In this document: piece after piece, positions 27,066-37,029 of the stretch
Position numbering within the stretch: the first letter of the stretch is position 1
How the letters are laid out: every line of letters starts with the position of its first letter
DNA from: JBBATK01 sp044228285
GTDB lineage: Bacteria; Bacteroidota; Ignavibacteria; Kapaibacteriales; NICIL-2
Assembly: GCA_044228285.1 (NCBI GenBank)
Contig: JBGAVD010000001.1
Coordinates: forward strand, 1-64,000
Direction of reading: 5' to 3'
Length of the DNA stretch: 64,000 nucleotides
Translations under genes and position numbers: made by a program
Notes under the pieces: generated by a model
Database searches by the model: none
Told to the model about the DNA's origin: nothing
Seen by the model: the letters and a program-made list of their open reading frames with translations, nothing else

Positions 27066-29609
27066 CTAGTTGAGTTGCACACCCAGCGGAGTTGGTGCAG
27101 TGGCGTAGCCACTGCCGTCCTTATTGAGAACCTTCAACCGAAACTCCGAGGAGCCAGTTCCAAGACGGGTGTACGGAATCTCAATACGGAAACCACCTGA
27201 TCGGAAACGTTCTTCAGGAGCTGCTGGGTCGTTTATGCCGACAGTAGCTTTTACGAGATGACCATTGACGTCGGCGAATATGGTAGATGCCGGACAATTC
27301 TCCTGCATGTTGTAAGCCCATCCCGTCACGATAAATCGATCATGCGAAGTATTCGCGGCAACGTTCAAATGCTCAACACGAAACTGCGCGGCTGGTAACT
27401 CACGTAACTTCGACAAAAACTCCTCCGAAGGATAACGCTTGCCCTCACGACGCTTGTACAAGTACATACCGTTGATCTGATCGTCGAAAAGTGGTTCCCA
27501 CATTTCGAGGTCTTCCTTCAAGCTGGTCCGGTTCGACATGATATACTTCACCCCAATCTTCGCCAATTGCTCAGAACGCGGACTCACACACAAAGTGTAA
27601 GCATCCTCATTGTCAATGATAAACTTGATATCATTCGGGTTCTTTGAGTCTGGATTGAATGGCAAACAGTGGACGTGCGCGAAACGATTGTAGACACTCT
27701 TTTTTGCCAATGTAGGATCGAAGACCTTCATCATTTCAAGGTCAGGGATGAACTTTGTTCCGCTGATGACATTTACACCAGTGGCAATGAGGTAGTTCGC
27801 AAGGATATTTGACCCATATGCTATCCATTTTGCATCGGGATCGTTCTTCCTGATCTCAGTAACAACGCGCATGAGGTCTTTGTCAAATAGCGAAGGCATA
27901 CCCTTCGCAATTGGGTTGATCATGAAGTTTGACCAAAGCACAAGTGCGACGATGATAGTTGAGAACAAGAAACGAGCATGAGAAAGTATGAGCATAGAAA
28001 GTACTGAGACCGCAAAGCTGACACCAAAGATCTGCTTTGTTGTCAGGAAGTTCTTGTTCTCTTCATTGAAGTAGTTTCCAAACCAATACATGAGACCAAA
28101 GCTCAATACCATAATTGCTAGTGAGCCAACATTGAAGAGGTTCGATTGCAAGCCTGAGCTAAGTGAAGCGCTCTTTGTCGCGCGTGCTTGTTTCTTCTTC
28201 TTCTTTGACTTTGCATCGGTTGACTCGGTGGTATCGCTAGAGTCGGAACTGTGCGCACGTGCTGATCGGTCACCCGACAAGTAGTGAATGACCAAAAGGA
28301 TACTTCCGATACCAATCCCAATAAAGGCTCTATTCTCACGAACGCGGTTCAAAGCTGTGATCTTCGCGATAAACTCGGGATATCCAACAAGGACCCAGGT
28401 GCTAATGAAGAGGATGTACACAAGGAGAACAATGTCGAATGCATCTACGCGCTTGCCCTTGATCTTGTCTATAATCATTGCAATGAAGACCACAGGAAAA
28501 AGCAGAATGAAGTTACTTGCTTCACAAGGGTTGTACCAGATCGGCGGGAGGTGAGACTCACTATAAAGGAAGTCAAAGAATCCACCCAAATACTTGTTGA
28601 GAGATATCACTCCACCTGTCGAAATTCTATTGCCAGGGTACTCGGTTGCAGCCATAATAGCAATCGAGTCTTTGCATGCGCTAAGGAAGTGAGCCATCAT
28701 TCCACCAATCATGGCGAACATGATTACAACGCAAGCGACACGAAGCCAAAGCTTGTCATGAAAAATCTCCTTGCTGTAGTTCTTCCATGCGACACCGCCT
28801 AGAACAGCTAAGATGAGATAACCAAGGCTGACTTGATAAGGTGGGTAGAGTGTAAGAAAGAAGCTGAGTGAGAATATTGTCAATATCAAGGCATTGACCA
28901 CGATCGCCAAAGTATTGCGTGAAAGTAAAACGTATAACCCGCTTACACAGATCATAAAAGCAGCAACCATAAGATCAGTGCCAGGGGTTGAGAACCACCA
29001 TTGAACATAACTTGAGAACAGTATCCAGACTGAGCCTGCAAGCGACATCCAGAAGTTATTCCGGCTAAGTACTTTCAACAACAAAAATCCACTTATCAGT
29101 AAGCCAAATGTCTTCCAATACCAGAAGAAAGAGTATCCTCGCTCGAAAGAGAAAAGAAAGTACCCCCAGAGGTGAGGCTTGACATAGGTCGTCACATCTC
29201 GAACAGGAATGCCCATGAGTAACGCGGATTCGCCGTAACCAACACCAGGGTTGATTCTTCCAAAATCATTCGCTGCAACAGCCCTAATGCATGGAACACC
29301 CAAACACCATTCGTCGAATCTTATCCATTTCGCTTTGCCAATGATTGGCTGATACGAAGCGATTTTTGTGGAGTCAGGTATGTACTGCTCCCACTTCTCT
29401 ATTGACGTACCGCTTAGGTTGAAGGAAACAAAGAGAGCGTACGTCATCAAAGAGCCTAATACAAAGATCACAGTCTTGTAATCCCATACGATGAGGCGCT
29501 CGTCACTTACTCGATCTAAGAATTCTGATGTTTTCTGACGCAAGTTTGTGGGTACGACGGCATTGAGTATCCGCATTCCCCAATCATCTAAAGCCTTTGT
29601 GAAGTTCAT
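27066..29609 (-). CDS. YfhO/DUF7657-like multi-pass membrane protein (copy 1)
   Basis: 847 residues with about 12-14 membrane helices and a C-terminal extracytoplasmic domain (from about residue 590). Features shared with YfhO-like and DUF7657-type proteins are KWIRFDEWCLGVPCIRA after the first helix, RNNFWMSLAGSVWILFSSYVQWWFST, YPGNRISTGG, and KSKKKKKQARATK, a cytosolic basic loop near residue 460. The tail (AQFRVEHLNVAANTSHDRFIV) is a strand domain of about 100 residues. The family is thought to act in transferring or modifying surface glycans, by analogy with GT-C proteins; the reaction is not established. It is paralogous along its full length to 42200-44707. It follows a methyltransferase gene by 32 nt, so flippase, methyltransferase and this gene form one operon. 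Confidence 0.75.
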   Translation of the reverse strand: MNFTKALDDWGMRILNAVVPTNLRQKTSEFLDRVSDERLIVWDYKTVIFVLGSLMTYALFVSFNLSGTSIEKWEQYIPDSTKIASYQPIIGKAKWIRFDEWCLGVPCIRAVAANDFGRINPGVGYGESALLMGIPVRDVTTYVKPHLWGYFLFSFERGYSFFWYWKTFGLLISGFLLLKVLSRNNFWMSLAGSVWILFSSYVQWWFSTPGTDLMVAAFMICVSGLYVLLSRNTLAIVVNALILTIFSLSFFLTLYPPYQVSLGYLILAVLGGVAWKNYSKEIFHDKLWLRVACVVIMFAMIGGMMAHFLSACKDSIAIMAATEYPGNRISTGGVISLNKYLGGFFDFLYSESHLPPIWYNPCEASNFILLFPVVFIAMIIDKIKGKRVDAFDIVLLVYILFISTWVLVGYPEFIAKITALNRVRENRAFIGIGIGSILLVIHYLSGDRSARAHSSDSSDTTESTDAKSKKKKKQARATKSASLSSGLQSNLFNVGSLAIMVLSFGLMYWFGNYFNEENKNFLTTKQIFGVSFAVSVLSMLILSHARFLFSTIIVALVLWSNFMINPIAKGMPSLFDKDLMRVVTEIRKNDPDAKWIAYGSNILANYLIATGVNVISGTKFIPDLEMMKVFDPTLAKKSVYNRFAHVHCLPFNPDSKNPNDIKFIIDNEDAYTLCVSPRSEQLAKIGVKYIMSNRTSLKEDLEMWEPLFDDQINGMYLYKRREGKRYPSEEFLSKLRELPAAQFRVEHLNVAANTSHDRFIVTGWAYNMQENCPASTIFADVNGHLVKATVGINDPAAPEERFRSGGFRIEIPYTRLGTGSSEFRLKVLNKDGSGYATAPTPLGVQLN

Positions 29610-29641
29610 TTGTTAGAATGTTGATAGAATGAGTGGATTGA

Positions 29642-30382
29642 TTACTTTTTTCCTATGGCTACGAGATTGGGGTCAAGCACTCGGACTCGTACTATACCGT
29701 TGATGATTGCTCCCAGAAAGTAACCCAGGTGCAGTACTTTGCGTAGAATAGTTCTGATCAAGCCTACGATACCAGTAGGGAACTTATAGCCTAGAATGAT
29801 TGAATTCTTGAATCCGGCATTGCTTAGCACTTGGCGCAAACTAAACTCTGTGAAATCCCACTGGTGTGTAAAATCTGAGAAATAGATGTTCTCACCAAAA
29901 GGACTACTTGCATTGCACGTTTGGATAATAACAGATCCACCAGGAGACAAAGCAAAGTGTATAGATCGGAGCATAGGTACTACAAGTTCCCGCGGAATAT
30001 GCTCCAGCACATCAAGCATAATAATGCACCCGTACTTGTTGTGCTTGTCGCTTAGATAAGCTTCAACATCTGCTGCGTGTTCGCAACTATTTGCACCATA
30101 AACGCGCTGTATATGCTCAACAACTTCAGGTGATATGTCTATTGAGCTTACTTCCGTAAAGCCAGCGGATCGAAGTATCCCGATCATCTCTCCATACCCT
30201 GGTCCAATCTCAAGGACTTGAGCGTTTTTGTCACATCTTACAAGTGGCAGAATATTGGAAAGATGATACGCCTTTTTGATCTTTGAAGCGGCTTCAATAT
30301 CAGGACCATATGCATCGTTGAGATGGTCCGTTAGATAGTTTTGGTACTCTTCTGGAGTTTGTCCCTTTTGAGGTGAGCTCAT
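29642..30382 (-). CDS. Class I SAM-dependent methyltransferase
   Basis: 246 residues with a Rossmann methyltransferase core: motif I AQVLEIGPGYGEMIG at about residues 54-68, an acidic strand-2 end (SSIDISPEV), motif post-II region AADVEAYLSD, and the LDVLEHIPRELV helix of the Methyltransf_23 type used in sugar and lipid methylation. The last 40 residues are hydrophobic (ILRKVLHLGYFLGAIINGI), so it may sit on the membrane. Its ATG overlaps the stop of the flippase gene by 4 bp. It likely methylates a surface-glycan sugar or its carrier; the target is inference from context. Confidence 0.8.
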   Translation of the reverse strand: MSSPQKGQTPEEYQNYLTDHLNDAYGPDIEAASKIKKAYHLSNILPLVRCDKNAQVLEIGPGYGEMIGILRSAGFTEVSSIDISPEVVEHIQRVYGANSCEHAADVEAYLSDKHNKYGCIIMLDVLEHIPRELVVPMLRSIHFALSPGGSVIIQTCNASSPFGENIYFSDFTHQWDFTEFSLRQVLSNAGFKNSIILGYKFPTGIVGLIRTILRKVLHLGYFLGAIINGIVRVRVLDPNLVAIGKK

Positions 30383-31737
30383 GACAATGTGTTGGATTGA
30401 AGATTTTCTGAGATCGTTCGACGTAGTGATGTTACGGTCCGAAAATAGTTGAAACTTGTAAGGAGTTCAACGGTATGCGCTTTCTGAGATCCATAAAACG
30501 CAACCGAAAAAACCGCAATAGCATTTGAAACAACACTTACTAGTGCCGCCCCCATTAGTCCGTACTTTGGAATCGCTATACTATTGAGTGCGATGTTTGC
30601 AGTCATTCCTATTAGTGTCCGAACTAAGATGATATCTGTTCGTTTCTCAATAATCAGATATTGATTACTTGCAACACCCAAGAAGACGAAGACGCTCGCC
30701 CAAATTTGCACTGATAGCACCTGCGAAGCTTCTGCATATGCCGATCCGAACAGGAATGGGATTATGAAGCCAGACAACGCCGCAATGGAGCATGAAACAA
30801 GCAAGCCTGCGAAACTCATAAGATTGAGAAACGCTCTCAGTCTGTCCTGGTACATCTTTTGGCCTGTTTGTCTGCTCTCAACCAGTATCGGCAGAACAGA
30901 AACGGAAATTAACGCTGGTAGGGCATAGGCAAACTCCGAAAAACGAAAGGCTGCCGAATAGACTCCAGCGGCTGAATCGCCCAACAACTTAGAGACAATA
31001 AGCTGATCAACTCTTAAGCAGACGACTGCAGCAAATCCTGAAAGTACCAATGCCCAGCCATCTCGAAGAAAGAGCTTAAACATGGTCTTGTTTGTCGCGA
31101 AGAGACCTAACTGGTAACCGGCTTTCCTGAAAAAGTAGACAAGACCCACAGCACCCAAGAATGCCTCTACTAATCCCGCCACTATGATTGAGCTAACTGG
31201 AGCTTTTTGAACGATCAGTACTATTTTGATGGCACTTACAGCCAGAAAAGCAGCACCTTTTCCATAAACAGCATACTTTGACTGTAGTTGAGACTGAAAC
31301 CAAACTTCTAAAACATCGAAGCAAAGCATCATAGTCGCAGTCTCCATGATCAGAACGAGCACCAAACTTGAGGTGTCTCCTGGCCTAAGGTAGAGTGTCA
31401 ATCCGCAGGCGGTTAGAACCATAGATAGTCCTCCTAGTACGCGCAGGACAAAGGCAGAACCCAAAACTTCGTAGGTATTGTGAGGTTGCTTAACGAGTTC
31501 TCTCACGATGAGATTGTCCAGCCCAACACCCATGATAGGCATCAATATTGCAACTAGAGCTAGTACATAGCTCAAGAGACCGTACTGCTCTGGACCTAAG
31601 TACCGTGCTATCCCGGCTCCAATGAAGAACCCTACACCATATCGCAACACACGGTCACTCACTAGTAGACTAGTGTTTGCAAGTACGGACTTTAGAACGC
31701 TTCTTCCTTGAAAAAGTCTCAACATCGTAGATTTCAA
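30379..31737 (-). CDS. Wzx-type oligosaccharide flippase
   Basis: 452 residues with about 12-14 membrane helices, matching the polysaccharide-synthesis (PST/Wzx) branch of the MOP superfamily: RYGVGFFIGAGIARYLGPEQYGLLSYVLALVAIL near the start and GDSAAGVYSAAFRFSEFAYALPALI at mid-protein. It should flip lipid-linked glycan repeat units across the inner membrane. It is the first gene of the leftward operon with the methyltransferase and the YfhO-like protein. The start is the first Met; a second at residue 5 is possible. Confidence 0.9.
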   Translation of the reverse strand: MKSTMLRLFQGRSVLKSVLANTSLLVSDRVLRYGVGFFIGAGIARYLGPEQYGLLSYVLALVAILMPIMGVGLDNLIVRELVKQPHNTYEVLGSAFVLRVLGGLSMVLTACGLTLYLRPGDTSSLVLVLIMETATMMLCFDVLEVWFQSQLQSKYAVYGKGAAFLAVSAIKIVLIVQKAPVSSIIVAGLVEAFLGAVGLVYFFRKAGYQLGLFATNKTMFKLFLRDGWALVLSGFAAVVCLRVDQLIVSKLLGDSAAGVYSAAFRFSEFAYALPALISVSVLPILVESRQTGQKMYQDRLRAFLNLMSFAGLLVSCSIAALSGFIIPFLFGSAYAEASQVLSVQIWASVFVFLGVASNQYLIIEKRTDIILVRTLIGMTANIALNSIAIPKYGLMGAALVSVVSNAIAVFSVAFYGSQKAHTVELLTSFNYFRTVTSLRRTISENLQSNTLS

Positions 31738-32396
31738 ACAGTGCTATCTATTCTATATCGGCCAAAAGGGCCAAAAAACAAGACCTTTGCTCCATGTCAC
31801 AGGAAATGATCCCAAAGAATGCAAGGTTCCAGTAGTCGTCCACACGAAACTATACAGAGTCTGGTGAAACTCTGAGTCAATTCTACATTGCGAGAATTGA
31901 AAACTATTCTGAGATCCGAGGCTGCTCCTTACCAAGACTGGGATAGACGAATGCGGAGCCTCAACAGAGGCAGGACTCAAAGTGTAGGACTTGTCAACTC
32001 TAGACACCCGACAAGTGCCCCTAAATCTCACATATGTGAGTAACGTGAACCTAAGAGACGCTATGCTCTCACTATTAAGCTTTCATAAATAGTCGATTAG
32101 TACGCAAGCGCAACTAGCCTTCGACTGAGTGGAATTCATATGAGCAGAAGTCGTTTGCGAGGCTGATCAAGGGTGCGCGCCTGATTCCAAGCTGCAGGCG
32201 ATGACTCTGTTCACTTGAGAATGAACATACCCTGCCTTGGGTTGCAAAGACGAATACGATCACCATAATCCCTCTAGTTCTTGTAAGAATACATTCGTAT
32301 GTTTAGATGATGGCAAGGTTGGATATTAGTCCTATTGTAACGCGGACAGGATATCGAAGCGAATCATGAAAAGTTCAACTCAAGATTAATGGGTGA
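31738..32396. other. Divergent intergenic region of the glycan island
   Basis: A gap of about 660 bp between the leftward flippase operon and the rightward cassette A. It must hold promoters for both directions, but I find no clear TAnnTTTG pair. Short frames here lack recognisable content. Confidence 0.45.
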
Positions 32397-32402
32397 TTGA
32401 AT

Positions 32403-33128
32403 ATGATTGTAAGTACTTTGTCAATTGTTATGCCCGCCTACAACGAAGAAAAGACCATCCACTTGATACTTGACAAAGTTCGACTCCTCGAACTTCCGTT
32501 TAGCATCAAGAAGGAGCTGATAATCGTTAACGACTGTTCCCGTGATAATACTGAGAGCGCAATTCAAAGGTATATGAGTGCGCATCCAAATCTGAACATC
32601 CAGTATGTTGCTCATGAAGTTAATAAGGGAAAAGGAGCTGCGCTTCACACAGGGATCGCAAAAGCAAGTGGCCAAGTTTTGATCATCCAAGATGCAGATC
32701 TTGAGTATGATCCGGAAGAGTACAAGCTGCTCCTTAAGCCTATTGTAGATGGCGTTGCCGACGTTGTCTACGGTTCACGATTCATGGGCGGGAGACCACA
32801 TCGAATACTCTTCTTCTGGCATACCATCGGTAATCGTTTTCTTACCATGTTGTCAAACATGTTGACGAATCTCAATCTCACCGATATGGAAACGTGCTAC
32901 AAGATGTTTCGAACAGACATCATAAAGAGTCTTGATCTGAAAGAAAAACGTTTTGGCTTCGAACCTGAGGTAACAGCAAAGATGTCGCGTGTTAAAGACG
33001 TAAGGATTTATGAGGTTGGTATATCATACTACGGGCGGACGTTTGCAGAGGGGAAGAAGATTAATTGGAAAGATGGTGTTCGCGCTATCTATTGCATTCT
33101 GAAGTATAACCTTTTTACGAGAGCATGA
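32403..33128 (+). CDS. GT2 glycosyltransferase, DPM1-like (cassette copy A)
   Basis: About 241 residues in the polyprenyl-phosphate sugar synthase branch of GT2: N-terminal LSIVMPAYNEEKTIHLILDK, nucleotide-binding VNDCSRDNT, the GKGAALHTGI loop, and the catalytic QDADLEYDPEEY with the D-x-D metal motif, then VYGSRFMGG and GFEPEVTAKM. It is expected to move a sugar from a nucleotide donor onto a lipid carrier at the cytosolic face. An ATG at 32403 is used; a TTG two codons earlier is also in frame. It overlaps the methyltransferase gene by 4 bp (ATGA). A near-copy lies at 38666; the two are about 80% alike up to about 32687 and almost identical after it. Confidence 0.9.
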   Translation: MIVSTLSIVMPAYNEEKTIHLILDKVRLLELPFSIKKELIIVNDCSRDNTESAIQRYMSAHPNLNIQYVAHEVNKGKGAALHTGIAKASGQVLIIQDADLEYDPEEYKLLLKPIVDGVADVVYGSRFMGGRPHRILFFWHTIGNRFLTMLSNMLTNLNLTDMETCYKMFRTDIIKSLDLKEKRFGFEPEVTAKMSRVKDVRIYEVGISYYGRTFAEGKKINWKDGVRAIYCILKYNLFTRA

Positions 33129-33868
33129 GCACCTTTGAATTTCGGGAAATAGATGAAGAAGGAATGGAAACACTTGACGTGATTTCCGAAGCGGTTGGGT
33201 TCAACGAATGGATGTACTCAACCATCAAGCCATACTGTCGAGGAGCTATCCTTGAAATTGGTAGTGGTATTGGCAATATTTCTACCTTCTTCGTTCGAGA
33301 TAAGGCGCAGATTACTCTCTCGGATATTCGTGATAACTACTGCGATCGACTGCGGGAAAGCTATGGCCATGGTTCAGAGGCAAAAGCAGTAGAGAAAATT
33401 GATCTGGTTAATCCGGCTTTCGATAGTGAGTACGGGCATCTTATAGGGACTTTTGATACAGTGTTTGCACTGAATGTTGTCGAGCACATCAAAGACGATC
33501 GCTTAGCACTAAAGAATTGTCACAAGCTGCTGAGAAACCAAGGGCAAGTTGTCATCCTTGTGCCTGCCTACCAAGCTCTATACAATCAGTTCGATGTTGA
33601 GTTAGGTCACTTTCGACGCTATACAAGAACTCACTTAGTGTCCGCTATACGCACTGCGGGCTTTCAACTGGTGCACTCTCAATACTTCAACTTTGCAGGT
33701 ATACTTGGTTGGTATGTGTCTGGAAAGCTTCAAAAAAATAAAACAATTCCATCGGGACAGATGAAATTGTACAATGCACTTGTGCCTGTCTTCAAGCTTG
33801 TAGACTTCATCATGTTGAGAAGTGTAGGTCTATCTGTGATCGCTGTAGGCAAAAAATTAACCGCATAA
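33125..33868 (+). CDS. Class I SAM-dependent methyltransferase (cassette copy A)
   Basis: 247 residues. The Rossmann core has motif I AILEIGSGIGNIS (residues 41-53), TLSDIRDNYCDRL, and TVFALNVVEHIKDD. The helical part contains VELGHFRRYTRTHLVSAI, a pattern of bacterial glycan-pathway methyltransferases that act on lipid-linked sugars. It is coupled by a 4-bp overlap to the GT2 gene upstream and separated by 5 nt from the GT39-like gene downstream. Its duplicate at 39386-40129 differs in only three residues (I/F in DIRD, R/G in DDRLAL, I/V near the end). The substrate is unknown. Confidence 0.85.
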   Translation: MSTFEFREIDEEGMETLDVISEAVGFNEWMYSTIKPYCRGAILEIGSGIGNISTFFVRDKAQITLSDIRDNYCDRLRESYGHGSEAKAVEKIDLVNPAFDSEYGHLIGTFDTVFALNVVEHIKDDRLALKNCHKLLRNQGQVVILVPAYQALYNQFDVELGHFRRYTRTHLVSAIRTAGFQLVHSQYFNFAGILGWYVSGKLQKNKTIPSGQMKLYNALVPVFKLVDFIMLRSVGLSVIAVGKKLTA

Positions 33869-33873
33869 CGACT

Positions 33874-35808
33874 ATGGCACTATTGCTTCCCCTAATCAGC
33901 GCTTTACTGCTGACCCTGGTACTGGCGAGTAGAAAAAAGAGTGGGCTGTATGAAGGGATCACTCAGGCATTGTTAACGATGAGTTTGGTAGTGGCAGCGA
34001 GTTCAGAGTTACTTAGTCAGTTCAATGCCTTTACTGCGCAAGCTCTCACAATAACGTGGGTCTGTATTCTTGTCTGCTGCGTTTGTTGGCTCTACTTTGA
34101 ACGCGAAGGCATCACTGACGTGCTTAAAAGTACTCAGCAGGCGATCGTAACGAACAAGTTGCTGAGCTTAGGCTTGTTTGCCACTTTTGTTGCAGTATTT
34201 GTGCAAGGCGTGGTGTACCCACCAAACAACTGGGACTCGATGACATATCACCTTGGCCGAGTTGTGCACTGGGTATCAAATCAGAATATTGAGGCGTACC
34301 CGACACACATCTATCGGCAAATTTGGCAGCCACCGCTGTCTGAATTGTGGCTGGCTCAAGTATGTATGCTTGGAGGCTCTGATCTCTATGCTAACACCGT
34401 GCAACTGTTTTTCTTGATTGCATCTCTTGCATGCATAGTAAGTATGGCTAAGGAAATGGGCGTCAATCGAAATGCGATCGTGTTAAGTCTCATTTTCGTT
34501 GCAACAACTCCTGAGATCATTTTGCAAGGTTCATCGACGCAGAACGATGTTACAGCGGCCTTCTTTGTACTGTGTGTGGTACGCTACTGCTATGCCCTCT
34601 ATCGACACGCATCGATAGTGAATGCAGTCTGGTTAGGTCTCAGCATAGGTTTGGCATTCTACACAAAGGGCTCGACATATGTCTTTATACTTCCACTACT
34701 GTCGGTCTTGAGCTATTTCCTTGCGAAGGCTCACCCAAGGTCTCAATGGTTGGGCGTAGTGACGAAGCTAGGAATCGTTGCAGTCATTGCGCTGGTGTTG
34801 AATCTGGGGTACTATAGCCGTAACATGGAACTAAGTGGTAGTCCTTTGGGTCGAAATGATGCACGTCTCTTTAATGAACGATATAGCCCGAGTACAGTAC
34901 TAATAGGAATTACTCAGAACCTCGCGTTGCATTGTGGTATTGACCCAATTGCAAAACCAGCAATGGTATTTGTCATCGATCTTCACAAATGGCTTGGTGA
35001 GACTCTTGGCGATCCAGCCATAAACTACTCTGGAGAGAAATTCAGTATTACGCACTGGAATCATCACGAAGATAGTGCATCGAACCCTCTTCAACTGGTG
35101 GTAGTTTTTTTAGCGCTGGCTTTCTTGGTGATTCGTCGTAAAAAGATCGCAGTGGAAACAACAGTACTCTATTTACTGGTAGTAGCGGAGTTTATCGTTT
35201 TCTGTGTTGCTTTGAAGTGGCAACCATGGAACTCCAGGTTGCATACGCCTATCTTCATGATGGCTGCTCTTCCGACTTGTGCTATTCTTGTCAGCGCATT
35301 CAAAAAGAATGCAGCTCTAACTTGGGCAACATATACCATCATTGGATTGTGTGTCATTTTATCAGGCAGAGTGATTGCCCTCAATCAGACTCGTCCGTTC
35401 GTGAACAACAAATGGACAATGAAAGTGAATCCAAGCAGTGACCGCGCAAGTAAAATGTTCATAAACCAACCAGAAGTTCAGCTTGAATACTTTCACCTTA
35501 AGCGGCTCATCGACCGTCACCGGGATAGCCTTGGTCTTATTATTAACGAGGACACTTGGGAGTATCCTCTGTTTGATGACATCTATTCGTCTGGTCGTAA
35601 AGTACTGCCTCATCTTAATGTACTCAACTACTCACGCAACTCCCCGCACAACGGACTTCGTGACACTAATGCTATCTCTCTGATCATTGCACCAGGAGAT
35701 TCGAATTCCGTGAAGTTTGGAGGTAGCACGTACTTAAAGGTCGAGTGGCTCAACAAGTATGCTCTGTACTCAAGGTCTCAGACTCATCCAGACAGTGTCA
35801 AAAAGTAA
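33874..35808 (+). CDS. GT39/ArnT-like membrane glycosyltransferase (cassette copy A)
   Basis: 644 residues with about 12 membrane helices and a C-terminal extracytoplasmic part from about residue 510. The first large periplasmic loop has the GT-C-type acidic motif NNWDSMTYHLGRVVHWVSNQNI and a conserved IYRQIWQPPLSELW, as in dolichyl/undecaprenyl-phosphate sugar transferases of the GT39/ArnT kind. It should use a lipid-linked sugar to modify a glycan or protein at the outer face, fitting the DPM1-like GT2 that opens the cassette. The first 90 or so residues are almost the same as in the copy at 40135; the rest diverges steadily, most strongly in the soluble tail. Confidence 0.8.
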   Translation: MALLLPLISALLLTLVLASRKKSGLYEGITQALLTMSLVVAASSELLSQFNAFTAQALTITWVCILVCCVCWLYFEREGITDVLKSTQQAIVTNKLLSLGLFATFVAVFVQGVVYPPNNWDSMTYHLGRVVHWVSNQNIEAYPTHIYRQIWQPPLSELWLAQVCMLGGSDLYANTVQLFFLIASLACIVSMAKEMGVNRNAIVLSLIFVATTPEIILQGSSTQNDVTAAFFVLCVVRYCYALYRHASIVNAVWLGLSIGLAFYTKGSTYVFILPLLSVLSYFLAKAHPRSQWLGVVTKLGIVAVIALVLNLGYYSRNMELSGSPLGRNDARLFNERYSPSTVLIGITQNLALHCGIDPIAKPAMVFVIDLHKWLGETLGDPAINYSGEKFSITHWNHHEDSASNPLQLVVVFLALAFLVIRRKKIAVETTVLYLLVVAEFIVFCVALKWQPWNSRLHTPIFMMAALPTCAILVSAFKKNAALTWATYTIIGLCVILSGRVIALNQTRPFVNNKWTMKVNPSSDRASKMFINQPEVQLEYFHLKRLIDRHRDSLGLIINEDTWEYPLFDDIYSSGRKVLPHLNVLNYSRNSPHNGLRDTNAISLIIAPGDSNSVKFGGSTYLKVEWLNKYALYSRSQTHPDSVKK

Positions 35809-35831
35809 GTTCAAATGTGAGGAACATACTA

Positions 35832-36983
35832 CTACGTTGGCTTGATTTGCGCTGCTGTTCTCAGGATTTGAAGTGTCTCATGTCCGGCTTTTTTCCAACT
35901 AAACTGCCGTGACCGCTCGCTCGCTCGATCGCAAAGATTACGCCGTTCAACTGCGCTTAAACTCAAGCCTTCTCTCAGTGCAGCTGCAAAATCATCTACT
36001 TTCAAACTTTTTGAGTAAATGGCGGCTTCACCAGCTATCTCTGATATAGATGCACAACCGGTGGTTACAACAGGAACGCCAGCTACCATAGCTTCAAGAA
36101 CCGGAAGCCCAAATCCTTCATATAATGATGGGAAAGCAAACACGGCGCATCGTTGATACAGAGCAATAAGCTGCTCACGGTTTACTCTTAACAATCTTGT
36201 CACCCGATTTGCATTAGTTATCTCTTGCAAGGCTGCCTGGAACCGCTGTTCTCCCAGTCTGGGCTTGCCTACTATCACTAAGTCTATTTCATCCATATCA
36301 GAGCACTTTCCAAATGCCCTCACTAACAACTCTAGATTCTTATGCGGATAGGAGTTCGCAACACAGAGAATATATCTCCTTTGTTTGTTGTCGGCTTGTG
36401 GCAGGATACTATCTATCTCGTTCTGGTCGACTGTCATTCCAAATGCAGAGTCTGCCGCTTCCAATGTCACGAAAACTGACGATTCATTCGCAGATGTGAA
36501 GTGGAGAATCTCGCGCTTGGAAAACTCAGATATAGTAATGATTGATTCATTTGTTCTTGCTCCAAGCTTTACAAGAACATTCGTAACGAGGCGAGAAAGT
36601 AGAGTTAGGTCCTCTGGAAATCGCTTGTACTGCATATCATGTATTGTGACCACTGTCGGGCAGGGGCATCTCAGTGGGCCGACATACCCGGGCGACCATA
36701 GAACGTCAACTGCGTTCTCGGTGCAATACCTTGGTAATCTGAATTGCTCTACTAGTATTCTCATTGGCCGACTTGTAGCTTTCAGTGGGATATGGACAAA
36801 TGAGACGCGACGGTCATTCGAGTAGCGAGTCTTCAATGACTCGGAATTCTCATCGTTCGTGAACAAGGTTAGCTTAAAATCCTCGTCTGTCTGCAGCATT
36901 CCATGAAGCACCTCGGTCAAGTAGGTTTCTGATCCACCTACTTCGCCCGGGATAAGGAAAAGTGTGTTGACACCAATGTTCAT
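35832..36983 (-). CDS. GT4-family glycosyltransferase
   Basis: 383 residues with the GT-B fold of family 4: N-terminal domain beginning MNIGVNTLFLIPGEVGGSET with the acceptor-side Gly loop, TVVTIHDMQYKRFP, ITISEFSKREI, then the C-terminal domain with YILCVANSYPHKNLELLVRAF, and the donor-binding EX7E region FAFPSLYEGFGLPVLEAMVAG. It should be a retaining cytosolic enzyme adding a sugar to a lipid-linked glycan. It is converging with cassette A (24 nt between stops) and follows the GT2 at 37030-37818 by 46 nt, so the two leftward genes probably share a transcript. Confidence 0.9.
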   Translation of the reverse strand: MNIGVNTLFLIPGEVGGSETYLTEVLHGMLQTDEDFKLTLFTNDENSESLKTRYSNDRRVSFVHIPLKATSRPMRILVEQFRLPRYCTENAVDVLWSPGYVGPLRCPCPTVVTIHDMQYKRFPEDLTLLSRLVTNVLVKLGARTNESIITISEFSKREILHFTSANESSVFVTLEAADSAFGMTVDQNEIDSILPQADNKQRRYILCVANSYPHKNLELLVRAFGKCSDMDEIDLVIVGKPRLGEQRFQAALQEITNANRVTRLLRVNREQLIALYQRCAVFAFPSLYEGFGLPVLEAMVAGVPVVTTGCASISEIAGEAAIYSKSLKVDDFAAALREGLSLSAVERRNLCDRASERSRQFSWKKAGHETLQILRTAAQIKPT

Positions 36984-37029
36984 CTACGTATTCAAGTTCA
37001 AATTGGTTTAGGAAGGTTTACCCACTACG

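Larger units (their letters stand above)
32403..35808 (+). repeat. Duplicated three-gene cassette, copy A
   Basis: GT2, methyltransferase and GT39 genes in the same order and orientation as copy B at 38666-42069, an offset of about 6.26 kb. Identity by eye is roughly 80% over 32403-32687, about 99% over 32688 to about 34130 (some eleven substitutions and one 2-bp indel), then falls again through 35808. Confidence 0.9.

Noticed and set aside
31753..32031. Leftward 92-codon frame before the flippase operon
   Set aside because: No family, odd composition and no ribosome-binding site; it lies in the gap that should hold promoters.
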